Assembly (NCBI GenBank): GCA_029721435.1
Contig: CM056576.1
Span: forward strand, 117,851,166 to 117,915,165
Length of the DNA: 64,000 bases
Reading direction: 5' to 3'
From: Gymnothorax reevesii
Taxonomy: Eukaryota; Chordata; Actinopteri; Anguilliformes; Muraenidae
Shown: positions 21,920-35,229 of the stretch, in pieces
How the letters are laid out: each line of letters begins with the position of its first letter
How positions within the stretch are numbered: the stretch's first letter is position 1
Notes under the pieces: model-generated
The model's database searches: none
Told to the model about the DNA's origin: nothing
What the model saw: the letters and a program-made list of their open reading frames with translations, nothing else
Translations under genes and position numbers: made by a program

Positions 21920-24900
21920 AAAAAAAAATAAATAAACAGTTAAGTTACTTAAGTCACCCAGCGTGATTGCGCTTATGAATGGAGAATACACTAACCCTTT
22001 AAAATTATAAATTTAAAGCCAAAATCCCAAGAATGACATGCAAATATGGTGGGTTTTTATTATGTCTATATATGGCACATTTATTTTGATGACCAACTTA
22101 AAACATAAGTGTCACCATCACTACAATCAACAGAAAACTAATGGTGCAATCACTGTGTCAGTCACGGAGAAATGCTAGGGAAACAATAAAAAGTAAAACA
22201 AAAATCTTCGAACGCAAGCTCATGAAACTCATTCCAAGACGGCAGAGAGGATTTAAAAATGGGCATGTATAAATGATACATATTGAAAGGACACTATTTC
22301 CTTAGAGCCACAGCAGGCCAGTTTGAAAGCGACCCACTTCTAACTGCCTTTTTTGACTGAGCTCCCAGTTGCAGGGCACAACACTTTTGTGTCTCCATCA
22401 TTATACAGTGTAACACTACATTTACTTATAAATGTTTAATCAATAGTGATTGAATGGTGACATACAAGCTTTGATCAAACATAAGATAAATTTGCACTAT
22501 ACTAAATTTCCAGATGAAATTTGGGATGATACAGCACCTGTAATCATTGCATATGAAAGATTCAGACATTTTAATAAAAGGCAATTACTATGGAGTATCA
22601 AAGGCTAGGTGTAGACAAAAACTGCAAGGGCCAATTCAGCAAAATTCTACCAAACACAAGCCAGTTTGAGGGGGCCACAATAGTACAAATCTGTATTCCT
22701 CCAAATCGCAGCAATACACATTCAAATGGCTACGTACCCACCTTAGACTTGCTATGTTCATGAATCCCCGGGGGCCTTCTAGTTTGAGTTGATTACACTA
22801 CAAACAACAGGCCTTGAACACGAACAGAAAACAGGCAAAAACAAAACCATTCATGACTGTTACTCTTGAACTGACAGGAAATTAAGGACGAACTGCTATA
22901 AAGTAGGAGAGAAACCAGGCCTTCGTGCAACTCCAGGCTTAGACAAGAAATCATGTGCAAGACAGGTGAGATATTCGACACTCAAATCATTTACAGCTGC
23001 CAAATCTTGCATACAGTGTGGCATAATCAACACAAATCGGTGTAAAATTGATATTTAATGCAACATATAGTGCCACACCCTTTAATTAAAACAACTGACC
23101 TTTATAGGTATTGGATTCAGTGACCATGTGAGAATCAATTGAATGTGACCAGAAACCAGTCCACCAGTTCCTCTGGTAAATAACATCATAAAGCACTAAT
23201 TGGGCCCCCTGAGTGGGCAGTAAACTGCATTGGATAATCAGGTGGAGACAAGAAGGCAGATGCTATTTTCCTCAACCACTTAGAGGTATCCAAGGCTACA
23301 GCACAACTATGGCAAAAGCTTGCATAAGCCATTAGCACTACAAAGTATACAAGGTCCCAAGTTCTCACTAAAGAACCAGTCATGTCTTCTCTCCAAATAA
23401 GGTAAAAGCTTTGATAAAAGCAAATGGTTCGTCTCATTTCGCAGACAAAAAATAAATAAATATTGCTTTCCTTAATTGAATGACAATTGCATTACATGGG
23501 AATAAATCCTCAAAAACAAAAGACCGAACAAACAAATTGTCCACAAATTGATTGTAATCATATGTCCTGGGTCCGTCCCAATTCAGAATTTTGAACTTAA
23601 AAACAGCTGCCTGGCAAAGGACATGAAGACACAGTGTTCTCAGAGAGCAGCTCAAAAGCACCAGATGGTATTAAAGACGAAAAGTCAGCTGTGAAAGAGA
23701 TGTACAATAGCATTCCTAGAAGCTACTCGATATTTTTTTTACCAAAAAATGCAGCATTCAAAATACACATTTGGGTGCGCAGAACATAGAGAGTTAGTCA
23801 CTACCTCACTTCACAAACGGTGATACATAATACTGCAGCATGATATATAAATAATACACCAGTATAATTTAAACTACTGCACCCCACCTTCTGCACGAGC
23901 AGAGATGAGGGAAAAGCCCTGGGAAAAACGCAATAACTGGCTGGGCACAATTTCACCTCAGAATTTTCAGTGCGCTTGTTATCACTGAATTAATAATCCA
24001 TATTCATGTGACGGGTATATAAAAAAACTGAGGGGATGTTCTCAGTCACAAGTGGTCCACACCCATACTACGGCTTCATTACCTTTCCCCGAGAGGTCAT
24101 TCTCCACAGCGGTGAGCTCGTCTGCCAAAGGGGGCAAGAGGTCCCGCACTACGCACTGCTCATGTCAATAAAGTAGGGAACAGTCAATCACTGAGAAATC
24201 GATTTTGATAGCCCGAGCAGTATGATTCTGTTAGACGTCCGATTGAATTTACGCTACTATGCTTTCCATCAATTCAATTGTCATGTGAATGCAGGGTAAG
24301 TGAACCAAGAATGCCAATACTGTATAAACTACCAGCACAGTCCAAGGCTAGGCTGAATGTTAAACGATGAGAGGTGAAGCCATAGTGTGGACAGGAGTGC
24401 CAAACATTTTTACATAAATTTAACATGATGTCCCCCCATTCTCAACAGGTCGCCCACATTTCTGGCCACAAATGTGACAAAAAGGAAAACACAGCAAATT
24501 AACGCTCTGCGCCGAATTCTCTGATTCACCACATCATTCAACCTTGACAAACAACAATTGCACCTACATATAAAACACCATGCACGGTAATTATCATTCC
24601 TTTCATGAGTCACAGTCAAAACCCTACATTTAAAGACTTGCGGCACTGCTGTGGTAATTGACGCCTACTGCCGGATATTTAGTTCAAAAACGAGCCTGCT
24701 GCTAACTGATAGGGCTCAGTTCTTTTGCCAGATGCAACAGCACGCAAGAGGCATCTCTTGGGACTTAAGATCCAGTACAATAGCCAATTTCAAGGAAGAA
24801 AGGCCAGCCCAAAGGGATATGAGGAACATCAATTTGTTTAATTAAATGGTCAAACCCTTGGGTAATTGGCACAAAGCAAGGTAGCCATGCTTTTAAACAG

Positions 24901-26530
24901 ATATATGTCCCACCCACACATACAGTTCTCCCTCCGGAAATAAGAAATACAAGAAAGTCCAAAGTTTTAAAAAAATTTAAATGAGGTACACCCCAATCTT
25001 TAACATCTTGTCTGGCCTTTCAAAGATATAAAGGCAAAGACAATTAACAAGCCCATAATTTTAAGCCTATGTGACATTCCCATCATTCACCCAGTGAACA
25101 CAAGTTCCAGTAATGCTAATAATGCTACAGGATACCTCTCTTTTTCTTTCGTTAAAAAATGTAGAGAGTTGACTCTGTGAACTTGGTGAAATGTGAGAAA
25201 TGCGATCTGTTCTAGCCAAGATGTTATCTCTGTAGCAGTTTTAAGGTGAGCACGCGAGGCACGGTGAACGAGAGAAGGCCTCTGGCCTGCGCCTCCGGTG
25301 TTCCAAGCCAGGTTCATTTCCCAGATTCCACTGAAGGTCAAGGGTTACTTCGAGCTGTCCTCAGATAAACGTTCAACAGTTGCCTCAGACGTAGCGTTCA
25401 AGATGTCAATCCAAAGGCAGCTAAAAGCAGATGCAAGAGAAATCCACACTGGGAGGGAAAATTTGTTTCTAGCTGAACATGAGCTCTGACCCAAGATATC
25501 AGCCACACGAACTGCCCTTCAAGGTAAACTCCAAACAGAAAGTGCTACGGACGGTGAAAGTCAACCCATTTGGGGAAGTCATCTCTGGCAAATTTAGAAC
25601 AATTCAAAAAAGGTGACCACTTAAAAAAATAAAATAAAATAAAAAAAACTATGCGCCAAAAATGCTCTATCGAGTGCCACAAACAGTTAAAAGCTTAACC
25701 AAATCAATGCTTGGGAAGACCACCTTTGCCGAAAAATGAGGTACATCGTCATGTGCCTTTATAGTTTTGTAAGAAAACTGAAAGATAAAAATAACACCAG
25801 CTTGGCTCTCTCACCTCTTACCTCCAGCCAGTTAACTCCAAACAGCCTTAATGATGCTGAGCTCAAGGTCCTATGGCTGCTATAAAACCTGTAATTTGCT
25901 TTCCCAAAACATAAAACTTTTTTTTTTTTTTCGCAATCATCAAATGTACCAATTTATAGAAACATACCAACACAGAAAATAAAAGAAGAAACATTTAAGA
26001 CCAAATTTAATCACTCAGTTAATAAGAATGTAGAATATGTTTTTTTTCCCAAATGTAAACAATTGTTCACTTGTTGTATGTACAATCACTTAGACAGTAC
26101 TTGCAGGTTGATGGTCACGTTTACATTCTTTGTTTTGAACAGATGCAAAGAGGCAAGATGCATTTTGGATTGACTCAATACTAAATAGGAGTGGGATACC
26201 GATACTGCAAAGGGGTTAAAAGGAAGCATGCGAACCAGCAGAGAGAAGTACTTTCCAAAAGTCGAAAACCTGACCTGTGACATTCAAGGACGAAACCAAT
26301 TTAGTGCCAAGCCAACAACCTTCCACCGAGTTTGCAACATGGGTTGTCAGTGGTGAGATGATCTACGACAGGCAGCTTGGTGTGCACCAACAATGGACAG
26401 AGCTGCAAGTTATGTCACAACTAAAGTCCCTGAAAATTTACATGACAGGTCATGTATATATTAATTACACCTTTATGTATGAAGCCCAGCAATGTTATCA
26501 CTTACAGCTTCGCTGCTAATACCCTTATCC
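21920..26530. other. Intronic sequence, mostly featureless
   Basis: Nothing coding is recognised. There is an (A)n(TAAAA)n tract at 25623-25650 and a T run at 25919-25931. At 26206-26219 'tgcaaaggggttaa' forms an outward-facing inverted pair with 26908-26920. Confidence 0.4.
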
Positions 26531-26857
26531 CAGTGTTTCTCAACCCTGTTCCTGGAGCACCCCTGCCCTGCATATTTCAGACGTCTCCATGATTTAACAC
26601 ACCCAGATGAGGTCATTAGCTACTCCACTAATGAGCTGATCAACTGAATCAGGTGTGTTAAATAAGGGAGACCTATAAAATGTGCATGACAGGGGTACTG
26701 CAGGCGCAGGGTGGGGCCTCACTGATTTAACACACCTGATTCAGTTGATCAGCTCATTAGTGGAGTACCTAATGACCTGATCTGGCTGCGTTAAATCAAG
26801 GAGATGTCTGAAATATGCAGGGCAGGGTTACTCCAGGAACAGGGTTGGGAAACATTG
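26531..26857. mobile_element. hAT-like palindromic MITE
   Basis: The ends are CAGTGTTTCTCAACCCTGTT at the left and its near-complement, ending GGGAAACATTG, at the right. CA(G/C)TG ends are typical of hAT elements. The interior is almost a full palindrome: 'ttagctactccactaatgag' and 'ctcattagtggagtacctaa' are facing copies, as are 'tcaactgaatcaggtgtgtt' and its complement. The sequence resembles a common fish hAT-derived repeat. No clear 8-bp target duplication remains (ccttatcc against ctaaaata), so the copy is old. It has no coding capacity. Confidence 0.85.
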
Positions 26858-29571
26858 CTAAAATATCCTACAACAAGGACTGATAGGTAACCTATCCTGA
26901 ACCCACTTTAACCCCTTTGCGCAGAAGCCAAATCTGGCTATTTAGGTGTTACCTGATTTAAGGCTTTATAATTCAAGATTGCAGCTTAACAGACAGAAAA
27001 ACGTTGGCTCAATTGAGTCTAGACACTTGAAGCATTTAGACTCCCATCGTATTTCAGTTTATTTTAATGATTTTGGTGGAGAAAAGGGGCTGCAAACACA
27101 AAAAAATCATGAAAATTCAACTTTGAATTAGCAAAAAAAAATAATACTAACAATTGAAAAACTGCTGGGGCTTAAAACTATACATTTCTGGAATCATAAA
27201 CTTCTTAACCACAAGTACAATTCATCTTGAACATTACATTCAAGATTACCCGCTTGCTATGAGCCAAATTAGACAGCGATCCAGGTCTCTCCCCAAAGTC
27301 TGAGATCCATCAAAATGGTTCACTGTCAAATCATACATTAATCATATAACACAAATTAACTTTTGGGGCATGAAATTCAGCATGAATTCATGATTTTCTA
27401 GTTGAGTTTAGCATGAATTTATCAATATCAGTGCAGTTGAACATCATTGGTCACCAGTAACCTCTCCAAACACAAAACATTCCTTTTCTCCATAATAAAG
27501 TTAACAATATTGTCCATTTTTCTTCAAAGTCCCCCAAGCATTAAATAAACTGCTATTAAACAGCTATAACATTCACGCTGCAATGAAAAGCTAACCGCTC
27601 TCCCCTCCGAGCTCATAACCTTACACCTTACAAGGGAAAAAACTCACTAACTCAGTATTATCTGAATTCTGAAATATACCTTACTTTAACAGAACAGAAA
27701 TTTCACTTTCAGTAAAAAAAATCAAACGACATATGCCTCCATATTCAACAGAATGGTGTAATGAAACTGAACACTTCAGGCCGGTTTCGAGTGTCTTTGT
27801 TTCTTTGATATCGCATCATTTTCAGCTGCGCAACCGTGGCCAACAATCGAAGAACACAACCGACCTTACTTTTACGCTTAGCTTTGTATCCTATTCTTAT
27901 TGTCCGATCAATGTATTTCAGTTATTGAGGAAAGTTTAAACACTCTGGAATTGGATAAGAAATGAGTCTATCAATACATCGTTACCGGGGAAGCTTCACG
28001 AGGGTGTGAAATATAACTGTAGAGTTACGCAGATGAATCTGAGTATATAATTGAGTGACTGGCTATCGACACCAGTACTTGGGTGGATAGAAGGGAGCGC
28101 TGAATTTGTCAATGGAGGAATCTACGCGTTAATCCATGGGAGGGAACTACGCATATTTCGTGTGTGATGACTGTAATTGACAGTAGAATGTGAGAGAATC
28201 AATACAATGTCGGATTTTTAGCATCACAAAACGTATTTTCTTAACCAATAGTTGGAATACTGTTGGCTCACTGTAGCTAAAATGGTTGCTACAGAGTTTT
28301 TTTTTCTGTCGCAAGTGATAATTTTTTGAAACTACTGGATCGATACTATGGGCAAGGATACAGACCAGTTTGCCCATCAGGCTTAGCTGAGGAGTTTAAT
28401 TCATGCAACTCCTGAAAAACAGGGATTGGAGGGAAGTTCTCCATTCTCTAAATCGCGTTTCAGCTCTGCCTGCTTGTGGATATTCAACTGATCCGGGGAT
28501 GCCATCTCGTGGTCGAGTACTGTAACAAAGTGCCTAAATTTGCAGCTCTATAGACGCGAGCATCTACATCTGCAGAAAGGGGTTATGAATAGAAGATAAA
28601 GCTGCCCATGCCGGATTTAAGCAAAGAGCTAAACTTATGCCAACCAACAACATATTTTAATAAAATATGGGGTTTTCAAGTTTAATTTTTAAACAAACTG
28701 CATGACGACAGTCAACAACAACAAAAAAAAAGTACCAAATTTTTCTCAAGAGAGAATCAGTCACCTTCAGAGCAGGTCTAACCACAGAATGTTCTCAGAC
28801 GCGTGATGAGTTCACCAAGAACTCAGTGCAAGAAAAAGTGCTTCAGAGAATGAAGAGAAAAGGAGAACATACTCTTGAATTTAGGATGTGGTATCGACAG
28901 AGTTGTGCCCAAGTTCTGCCAATGGTGGAAAACAAATTTGAGTATATGGCTTGTTAACACTCGTTCAGTGATTCAGCTTGTGTTCCCTTGCTTTCATCCT
29001 TTGACGTGCAGAAGCGATATAATAACTATGTGTACTGGACTGAAAATTTGCCAGTTTCACTCCTTGCATTCCAAAAGCAAGGTGGCAGAAACTGGCTATC
29101 AAGGCTGAAATAAATGGCAACTGCTAATAACAGACTGAGAGCAACTGGCTCCTGTGAATGGCTTCTAAATGCATTTTTTAATTTACTGGAAGGTAAGGGG
29201 GTCAGTCACATTCTAACCTCCATGCATTGCAACTGAATTGCTTCCCGATTCAGCTTAATCACCCAGCTGGATAAACACACAAGACGAAAAAGGCAAGCCG
29301 AAGGGAAATAAACATGAGGTGGATGCGGCAAGAACAGAAGAGGAGCATCTTTTTCCATTGACATGGTGTCTAGATACTGGTAAACTCATGGTGAATTACT
29401 CCAGACAAAACTATCCAATTCCCCTGGGATTTGTGGCAGGAGGGACATATTAAAGCCCTGATAAGGGTTAGCTTATGGCATTTTGTAATCCTGCCAGTCT
29501 AGGTCATCATCTGCACATCATCTCATGTCACTACTCATTATAGGCTAGATTTCCCCATGCACCTAGACATA
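26858..29571. other. Intronic sequence, nothing recognised
   Basis: No gene or classifiable repeat was found. Reading frames are short and lack protein features. Confidence 0.4.
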
Positions 29572-30110
29572 CACTATAGGCCAAAAGTTTGGACACACCT
29601 TCTCATTCAATGCGTTTTCTTTATTTTCATGACAATTTACATTGTAGATTCTCACTGAAGGCATCAAAACTATGAATGAACACATGGAATTGTGTACTTA
29701 ACAAAAAAGTGTGAAATACCTGCAACTGAAAACATGTCTTACATTCTAGTTTCTTCAAAGTAGCCACCCTTTGCTCTGATTACTGCTTTGCACACTCTTG
29801 GCATTCTCTTGATGAGCTTCAAGAGGTCGTCACCTGAAATGGTCTTCACTTCACATGTTTGCCTTGTCTGGGTAAATTAGTGGAATTTCTTGCCTTATCA
29901 ATGGGGTTGGGACCATCAGTTGTGTTGTGCAGAAGTCAGGTTGATACACAGCCGACAGCCCTATTGGACAGCTGTTAGATGCATGCATAATTCCACATGT
30001 GTTCATTTATAGTTTTGATGCCTTCAGTGAGAATCTGCGATGTAAATAGTCACGGAAATAAAGGAAACGCATTGAACGAGAAGGTGTGTCCAAACTTTTG
30101 GCCTGTACTG
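29572..30110. mobile_element. Tc1-like non-autonomous element
   Basis: The termini are long inverted repeats sharing GGCCAAAAGTTTGGACACAC and 'cttctcattcaatgcgtttt' on the left, and their complement on the right. The left end abuts TA. The internal words 'tttcttcaaagtagccaccc', 'tgctttgcacactcttggca' and 'gccttatcaatggggttggg' belong to a very common fish Tc1-like family. The full element encodes a transposase in the middle; here the two end regions are joined directly, leaving 539 bp. High similarity between the arms suggests moderate age. Confidence 0.88.
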
Positions 30111-30796
30111 TGCCTGTGGCAATCTCTGCAGAGACCACCAAGCAGGGTCAAATCTGGCCCATGGATCAAAATCTAGTTCTTGTTTAGTCCAAGTTTTCTT
30201 TTCTCCCACACAATTAACAGAAAAAACAGCAGCACTGATTGGCCATACTGTCTTTACAGCCAAATACATTGGGAGGAGGAAACACAGCAGTTCTAAGCTT
30301 CTGCAGACCATGATCTGAGCAACATGGGATAATGCACTCACAGAAGGTCAAAAGATATCAGCAGTTTTACTGAACTCACAAACGTCGACAGCATTAGAGC
30401 ATCTCTCATGAAACATATTCACTACAAAAAAAATGTTCTTTGTTCTGTCAAATCAAAGAATTAACCAATGGAAGGTTTTCGAAATAGATAAATTATGTCC
30501 ATTTTAACCAGCAAAAATTATCAATAAAGCATATTACAAATTCAGTTAGGGTGAAGAGTTGACTGTATGTACACTGCACAATCTGATATCACCCTGTAAA
30601 TGTCTTTTGCGGGATCAACAAAATAATATTTGTCCAGGAGTAACATAATCGTCCACCAATGAAAAGCAGCTCTGCTGTTATGACGTCATAAACCATGAAG
30701 GCTGAACGACTGTGCATTGCACATGGCTATCTAGGATCTATGGCTAGCAGTTTGAACCAGAATAATTTCCCAAAAGTCAGCAATTCAAAAGAGAAA
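30111..30796. other. Intronic sequence, nothing recognised
   Basis: No recognised gene or repeat between two mobile elements. Confidence 0.4.
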
Positions 30797-31589
30797 GGGT
30801 CATTCCATATGAACTCAACCAATGTACAAGAATCTTCCACAGTCACCCACTCAGATTTTGCTCAAATTTATTTTGGGAGTACCTCTATATTCATAATGAA
30901 TACATGCAAAACTTTATCTGAGAATTGCCCCCCAAAATTAGGGGGCCAAGCCCCAAGCAAATGGCGAAAGTTAATTTATAGGGATTTTGCATTCATGTAG
31001 AACAAGTTTCATTACCGTGGGTAACTGCGCACATGATGAACTTCGCAATCCAAAATTCGAAAAAAAAAAAAAAGTGACTTTTTCAGCAAGGACCCATTTC
31101 CGGCTCTCCACTATTATGCCTTGGATGCAGTCAATCTTCCTTGTACTGACAGACCTGTCCTAAAATAGAAGGAATCCAGCACATTTTATCCTCTGTAAGG
31201 GATCCTGGCCTTCAAGTGGGCCCTTGAAAACTGAATTTTTGATTTTCACCCATCAAAACTTTCATATTTGAGAGGCTAATATCTATAAAATGAAAAGAGA
31301 TAGATTTTGACAAATGATTCTCCCAAAATACCCAGGATAGCAATTTTCAGTCTATGCCTATGATTGGTACCAAAGATACTGGCCTCCAAATCCCTATACA
31401 TTAACATTCGCGATTAGCTTGGGGCACGGCCCCTGATTTTTGGGGGACCATATCTTGGAAACCCTTTGGAGTAGAAGCCTAAGTTTTGCAAGTGTTCATT
31501 ATGAATATAAAGGTACTCCCAAAATAAATCTAAGCCAAATCTGAGTTGGTGACCCGGGTACCTCTGGCTGACTTCATATGGAATGACCC
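30797..31589. mobile_element. Fold-back DNA element with ~200-bp inverted arms
   Basis: Left arm 30797-30995 and right arm about 31385-31589 are inverted copies. They share GGGTCATTCCATATGAA at the ends, then 'tttattttgggagtacct' and 'atattcataatgaa', and finally 'aaagttaatttataggga' / 'aatgttaatgtataggga' at the inner edge. The two arms therefore produce similar predicted peptides on opposite strands (both contain the pattern FGxxxxxIxNxH/CK), which are not real proteins. The unique centre is about 390 bp. A direct GAAA lies outside each end (30793-30796 and 31590-31593), a possible 4-bp target duplication. The superfamily is unknown. Confidence 0.8.
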
Positions 31590-31861
31590 GAAAGTGATTC
31601 TGCAAAATCTATAAGGCAATAACTATTCTGGGTTTTCTTGATAAAATGCATCTCTGCAAGTTTTCCTTATCTGCATGAAAAGCAGACTAACACCAGCCAG
31701 CTAACACCAGACAACTAAAACATATGACATTTGCAGTGAGAATAAAAGATCTTCTATTCATTGGTGAACTATTATGTTGCTCCTGAACAAACATTACTTT
31801 GCTGATCTCGAAAAACCACACATACACAGATACATGCACGTACACTCTTTTTAGTGCTTAT

Positions 31862-32715
<854 letters not shown>

Positions 32716-32732
32716 GAAATAATTCCAATTTC

Positions 32733-32936
32733 GGGGCGCCCCCAGTGGCTCATCGGTGTAAGCACGCGCACCATAAAGGCTGTGTCCTTCCCGCAGCGAC
32801 CTGGGTTTGATTCCGGCTCAGGTCATTTACTGCATGTCTTCCCCCGTTCTTCTCCCCAACCCTCCTGTCTCTCTACACTGTATAACTCTCAAATAAAGGA
32901 AAAATTCCCCAAAAAATAATCTTTACTAAAAAAAAA
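32733..32936 (+). mobile_element. tRNA-derived SINE with target-site duplication
   Basis: The head GGGGCGCCCCCAGTGGCTCA holds an A-box-like TGGCTCATCGG. Downstream, GGGTTTGATTCC is a near-consensus RNA polymerase III B box. The 3' part is pyrimidine-rich and ends 'caaataaaggaaaaattccc' with an A-rich tail. A 17-bp target duplication flanks it: GAAATAATTCCAATTTC at 32716-32732 and GAAATAATTCAATTTTC at 32937-32953, with two differences. This shows insertion by target-primed reverse transcription. The 3' end resembles fish SINEs whose tails match a partner LINE, though I cannot name the LINE. It is not a functional tRNA because the acceptor and anticodon stems do not fold properly. Confidence 0.9.
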
Positions 32937-32953
32937 GAAATAATTCAATTTTC

Positions 32954-33440
32954 AACTTATTCCAAAAATGATTCTACTCACGAAAGCAATAAGACAAGTA
33001 TTTTATGGGTTCTTATGTATAAGGCCCCATAAAAAAAAATTAGTTTATCATCCTTTTAATCTGAAAAACGCAGCCGGCAGATTTATTTTTTTAGGAAATA
33101 TATTTTTATATCGACTTTACTTATCCGTTTGTGTCATGTTTTTCCATGTTTCTACACCCGTTTATCTTCCGGTACTCGACAGGAACATAACTTTTCCAAG
33201 TAAATGGCTTCAGTGTCCTTTTATGGGTAAATCCATGCTACTCACAAAAAGCATAACGCCGATAGCCCTTCTTTCAGGTGGGATGATAAACTAATACAGT
33301 CTTTTCATGGGGCCTATGATGGGACTGTTTTTTTTATATAGCTATGCACTTCCACACAAGTCCATTTCAGACTTATTCACACAGCAGCCAAAACAGATAG
33401 ACAGAAAGGCAGATTTTCTTAAACACTGCGGGTTAATATG
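32954..33440. other. Intronic sequence, nothing recognised
   Basis: An open frame of 108 residues at 32968-33294 has a hydrophobic, random-looking translation from AT-rich DNA and no domain signature. I do not regard it as a gene. Confidence 0.4.
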
Positions 33441-33524
33441 TTCTCTGTATTTGACCCAGTGTATTGGAGCAGTGGGCAGCTACAGAGCAGCGCCTGGGAC
33501 TAACTCCAGTTCTAAAGCCAGTTC
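33441..33524 (-). mobile_element. V-SINE tail fragment
   Basis: The plus strand reads 'ttctctgtatttgaccc', 'ttggagcagtgggcagctac' and 'taactccagttctaaagcca'. This matches the tail of the V-SINE at 14893-15187 in the same orientation. The core and tRNA-like head are absent, so it is a truncated copy. Confidence 0.65.
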
Positions 33525-33594
33525 ACAGACATATATTCAGCAGGCCAGAAACTGTGCAGGACTGGGAAAGTGCTGAAGGAAGTTCTACGCACTT

Positions 33595-33621
33595 AAAAAA
33601 AAAAAAAAAAAAAAAAAAAAA
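33595..33621. repeat. Poly(A) tract, 27 bp
   Basis: An uninterrupted A run close to the V-SINE fragment. It lies downstream in the wrong orientation to be that SINE's own tail, so it is either a separate retroposon tail or a simple repeat. Confidence 0.9.
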
Positions 33622-34885
33622 CTCACAACCATTAGAAGCCCTCGGCAAAATTTTATTAGGATGTCCGCTTTTGAGTTATAGCTCAACAAAGAAGTGTCGG
33701 GGGACAAACAATGAAAATGTAGACCAAGAAGGGGAAGCCGGATGGGCACCAGCAGATGGGAACCAAGGCAACAGCCAATGTCAGCTCAGGACAAACTCAA
33801 ATACCAAACCCAGACCAGATAACAAGGGGTGAGCAAGGGTGTTTTGACGGACAGAATTTAATGTGGCATAAATTAATCAGGTCCTTGTTGGAACAATGTT
33901 TCAGCATGCTGAAAAACAAAAGAGGGCCACGCCACGTGCTTTCTCAATGAGTCTTTAATAATATTCCCCTCCTACCTCAAGTGAATTGAAGTCTCAAGTC
34001 TCATGGAAAATTCATTACAATCAAAGCAATTGCGCAAAAGAGAGGACGAAGAGCGCAGGGGTTACATACAGGCCCTTTTCCTTCTGAATTGACAAACTGC
34101 AGAATACAGCCCCCCACCGTTTTATTAAAGTCAAACTTCACAACTTCAGCTAAGAGTTTGTAAAAGCAAGAAAACGGTGCAAAGAAGGTATTGTTTGTAC
34201 ACAACCTACAGGTGGTAATGTGTTAAGAAAGTTGAAAAGGAACAGTGCTGGTCTAATAGATGACATACGCATATTCTGTGCAAACATAACACATACAATA
34301 TATCTATTGAACAGCAGGTTAAGTCAAGTTTGGATGTAATCAATGCTATCACCATCTAAACAATACCTCACCGCCTCGCCAATTTTATGGCCCTGCTCCA
34401 AATGATGACAGAATGCATCCCTGGTTTGCAGCCTGAACATCGCAAACAAAGCAGCCTGTGAAACAGCGTAGCAGTTAATAGCAGCAGTCTGGGACAAGTC
34501 AATGTAGGCTTATGCTCCTCTCCTGGGCATGGAAACAAACTGCCAATGATCTCTGAAATGTATAAAATGAGGCACATTTTGTGAAAGCTGAAATTACTGA
34601 GCTCACTAACAGTAAATACCTGAAAAGTGAGTAAATGGCTTACATTACAAAACAAGTGCATTTCTAATACCTGGAACACAAGGTTGGCACCAGTCCAGAC
34701 ATAAGTAGAATTGTGTCAAACACCTGCGGACTATTCAGATTACACAGACAAAGCTACAGAATCACGGAAGAGTAGAGAGCCTGGGGATAACCATTCCTGT
34801 CTGCGACCTCAGCAGTGACGTGCCAATAAGGGTTATCGACACCATCAGATCATCCACACCAATCTAAACCCCTCCCTGTCTATCC
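33622..34885. other. Intronic sequence, nothing recognised
   Basis: No gene or classifiable repeat up to the TTAA that begins the outer Kolobok-type element. Confidence 0.4.
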
Positions 34886-35129
34886 TTAAAGGGAAACTAT
34901 TGTCATCATGCTAAAAAATGAAATGATGTCAATCGATAGTTTATAATGTATAGAAGGTACCTACAAAACTTCAGTGCTATCCGATAGCGTTTCGTATAGT
35001 TTTAAGTTGATTACCGAGTATATTTTTGATACTCTCATGGGCGCAGCAATTTCGTCTAGTCACATGACTGATCTCAACGGAAGTGACATCAGTTATGCGT
35101 ATTGACAGTAGTAATCTCCGCTTTGTACC

Positions 35130-35179
35130 CACTGATCTATATAGAATAACAATATATAGTTATTCCATATAGATCAGTG
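35130..35179. mobile_element. 50-bp palindromic micro-insertion with 8-bp direct repeats
   Basis: A near-perfect palindrome begins CACTGATCTATATAGAATAA and ends with the complement, GATCAGTG; the arms are 21 bp with one mismatch and the loop is 'aatatata'. The identical 8-mer TTTGTACC lies immediately on both sides (35122-35129 and 35180-35187). CACTG/CAGTG ends and an 8-bp duplication are the signature of hAT-type insertion. At 50 bp this would be an extremely small element. It sits just upstream of the THAP start codon of the outer Kolobok remnant. Confidence 0.75.
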
Positions 35180-35229
35180 TTTGTACCTCGTGTTTGTTTG
35201 GTTTCCTTAGAACATCATTTCCTTGTGAA

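Noticed and set aside
30695..31605. Two similar peptides on opposite strands as a divergent gene pair
   Set aside because: Their similarity comes from the inverted arms of a fold-back element.
32733..32820. A tRNA gene
   Set aside because: Promoter boxes are present, but there is no foldable cloverleaf; a SINE body, A-rich tail and target duplication follow.
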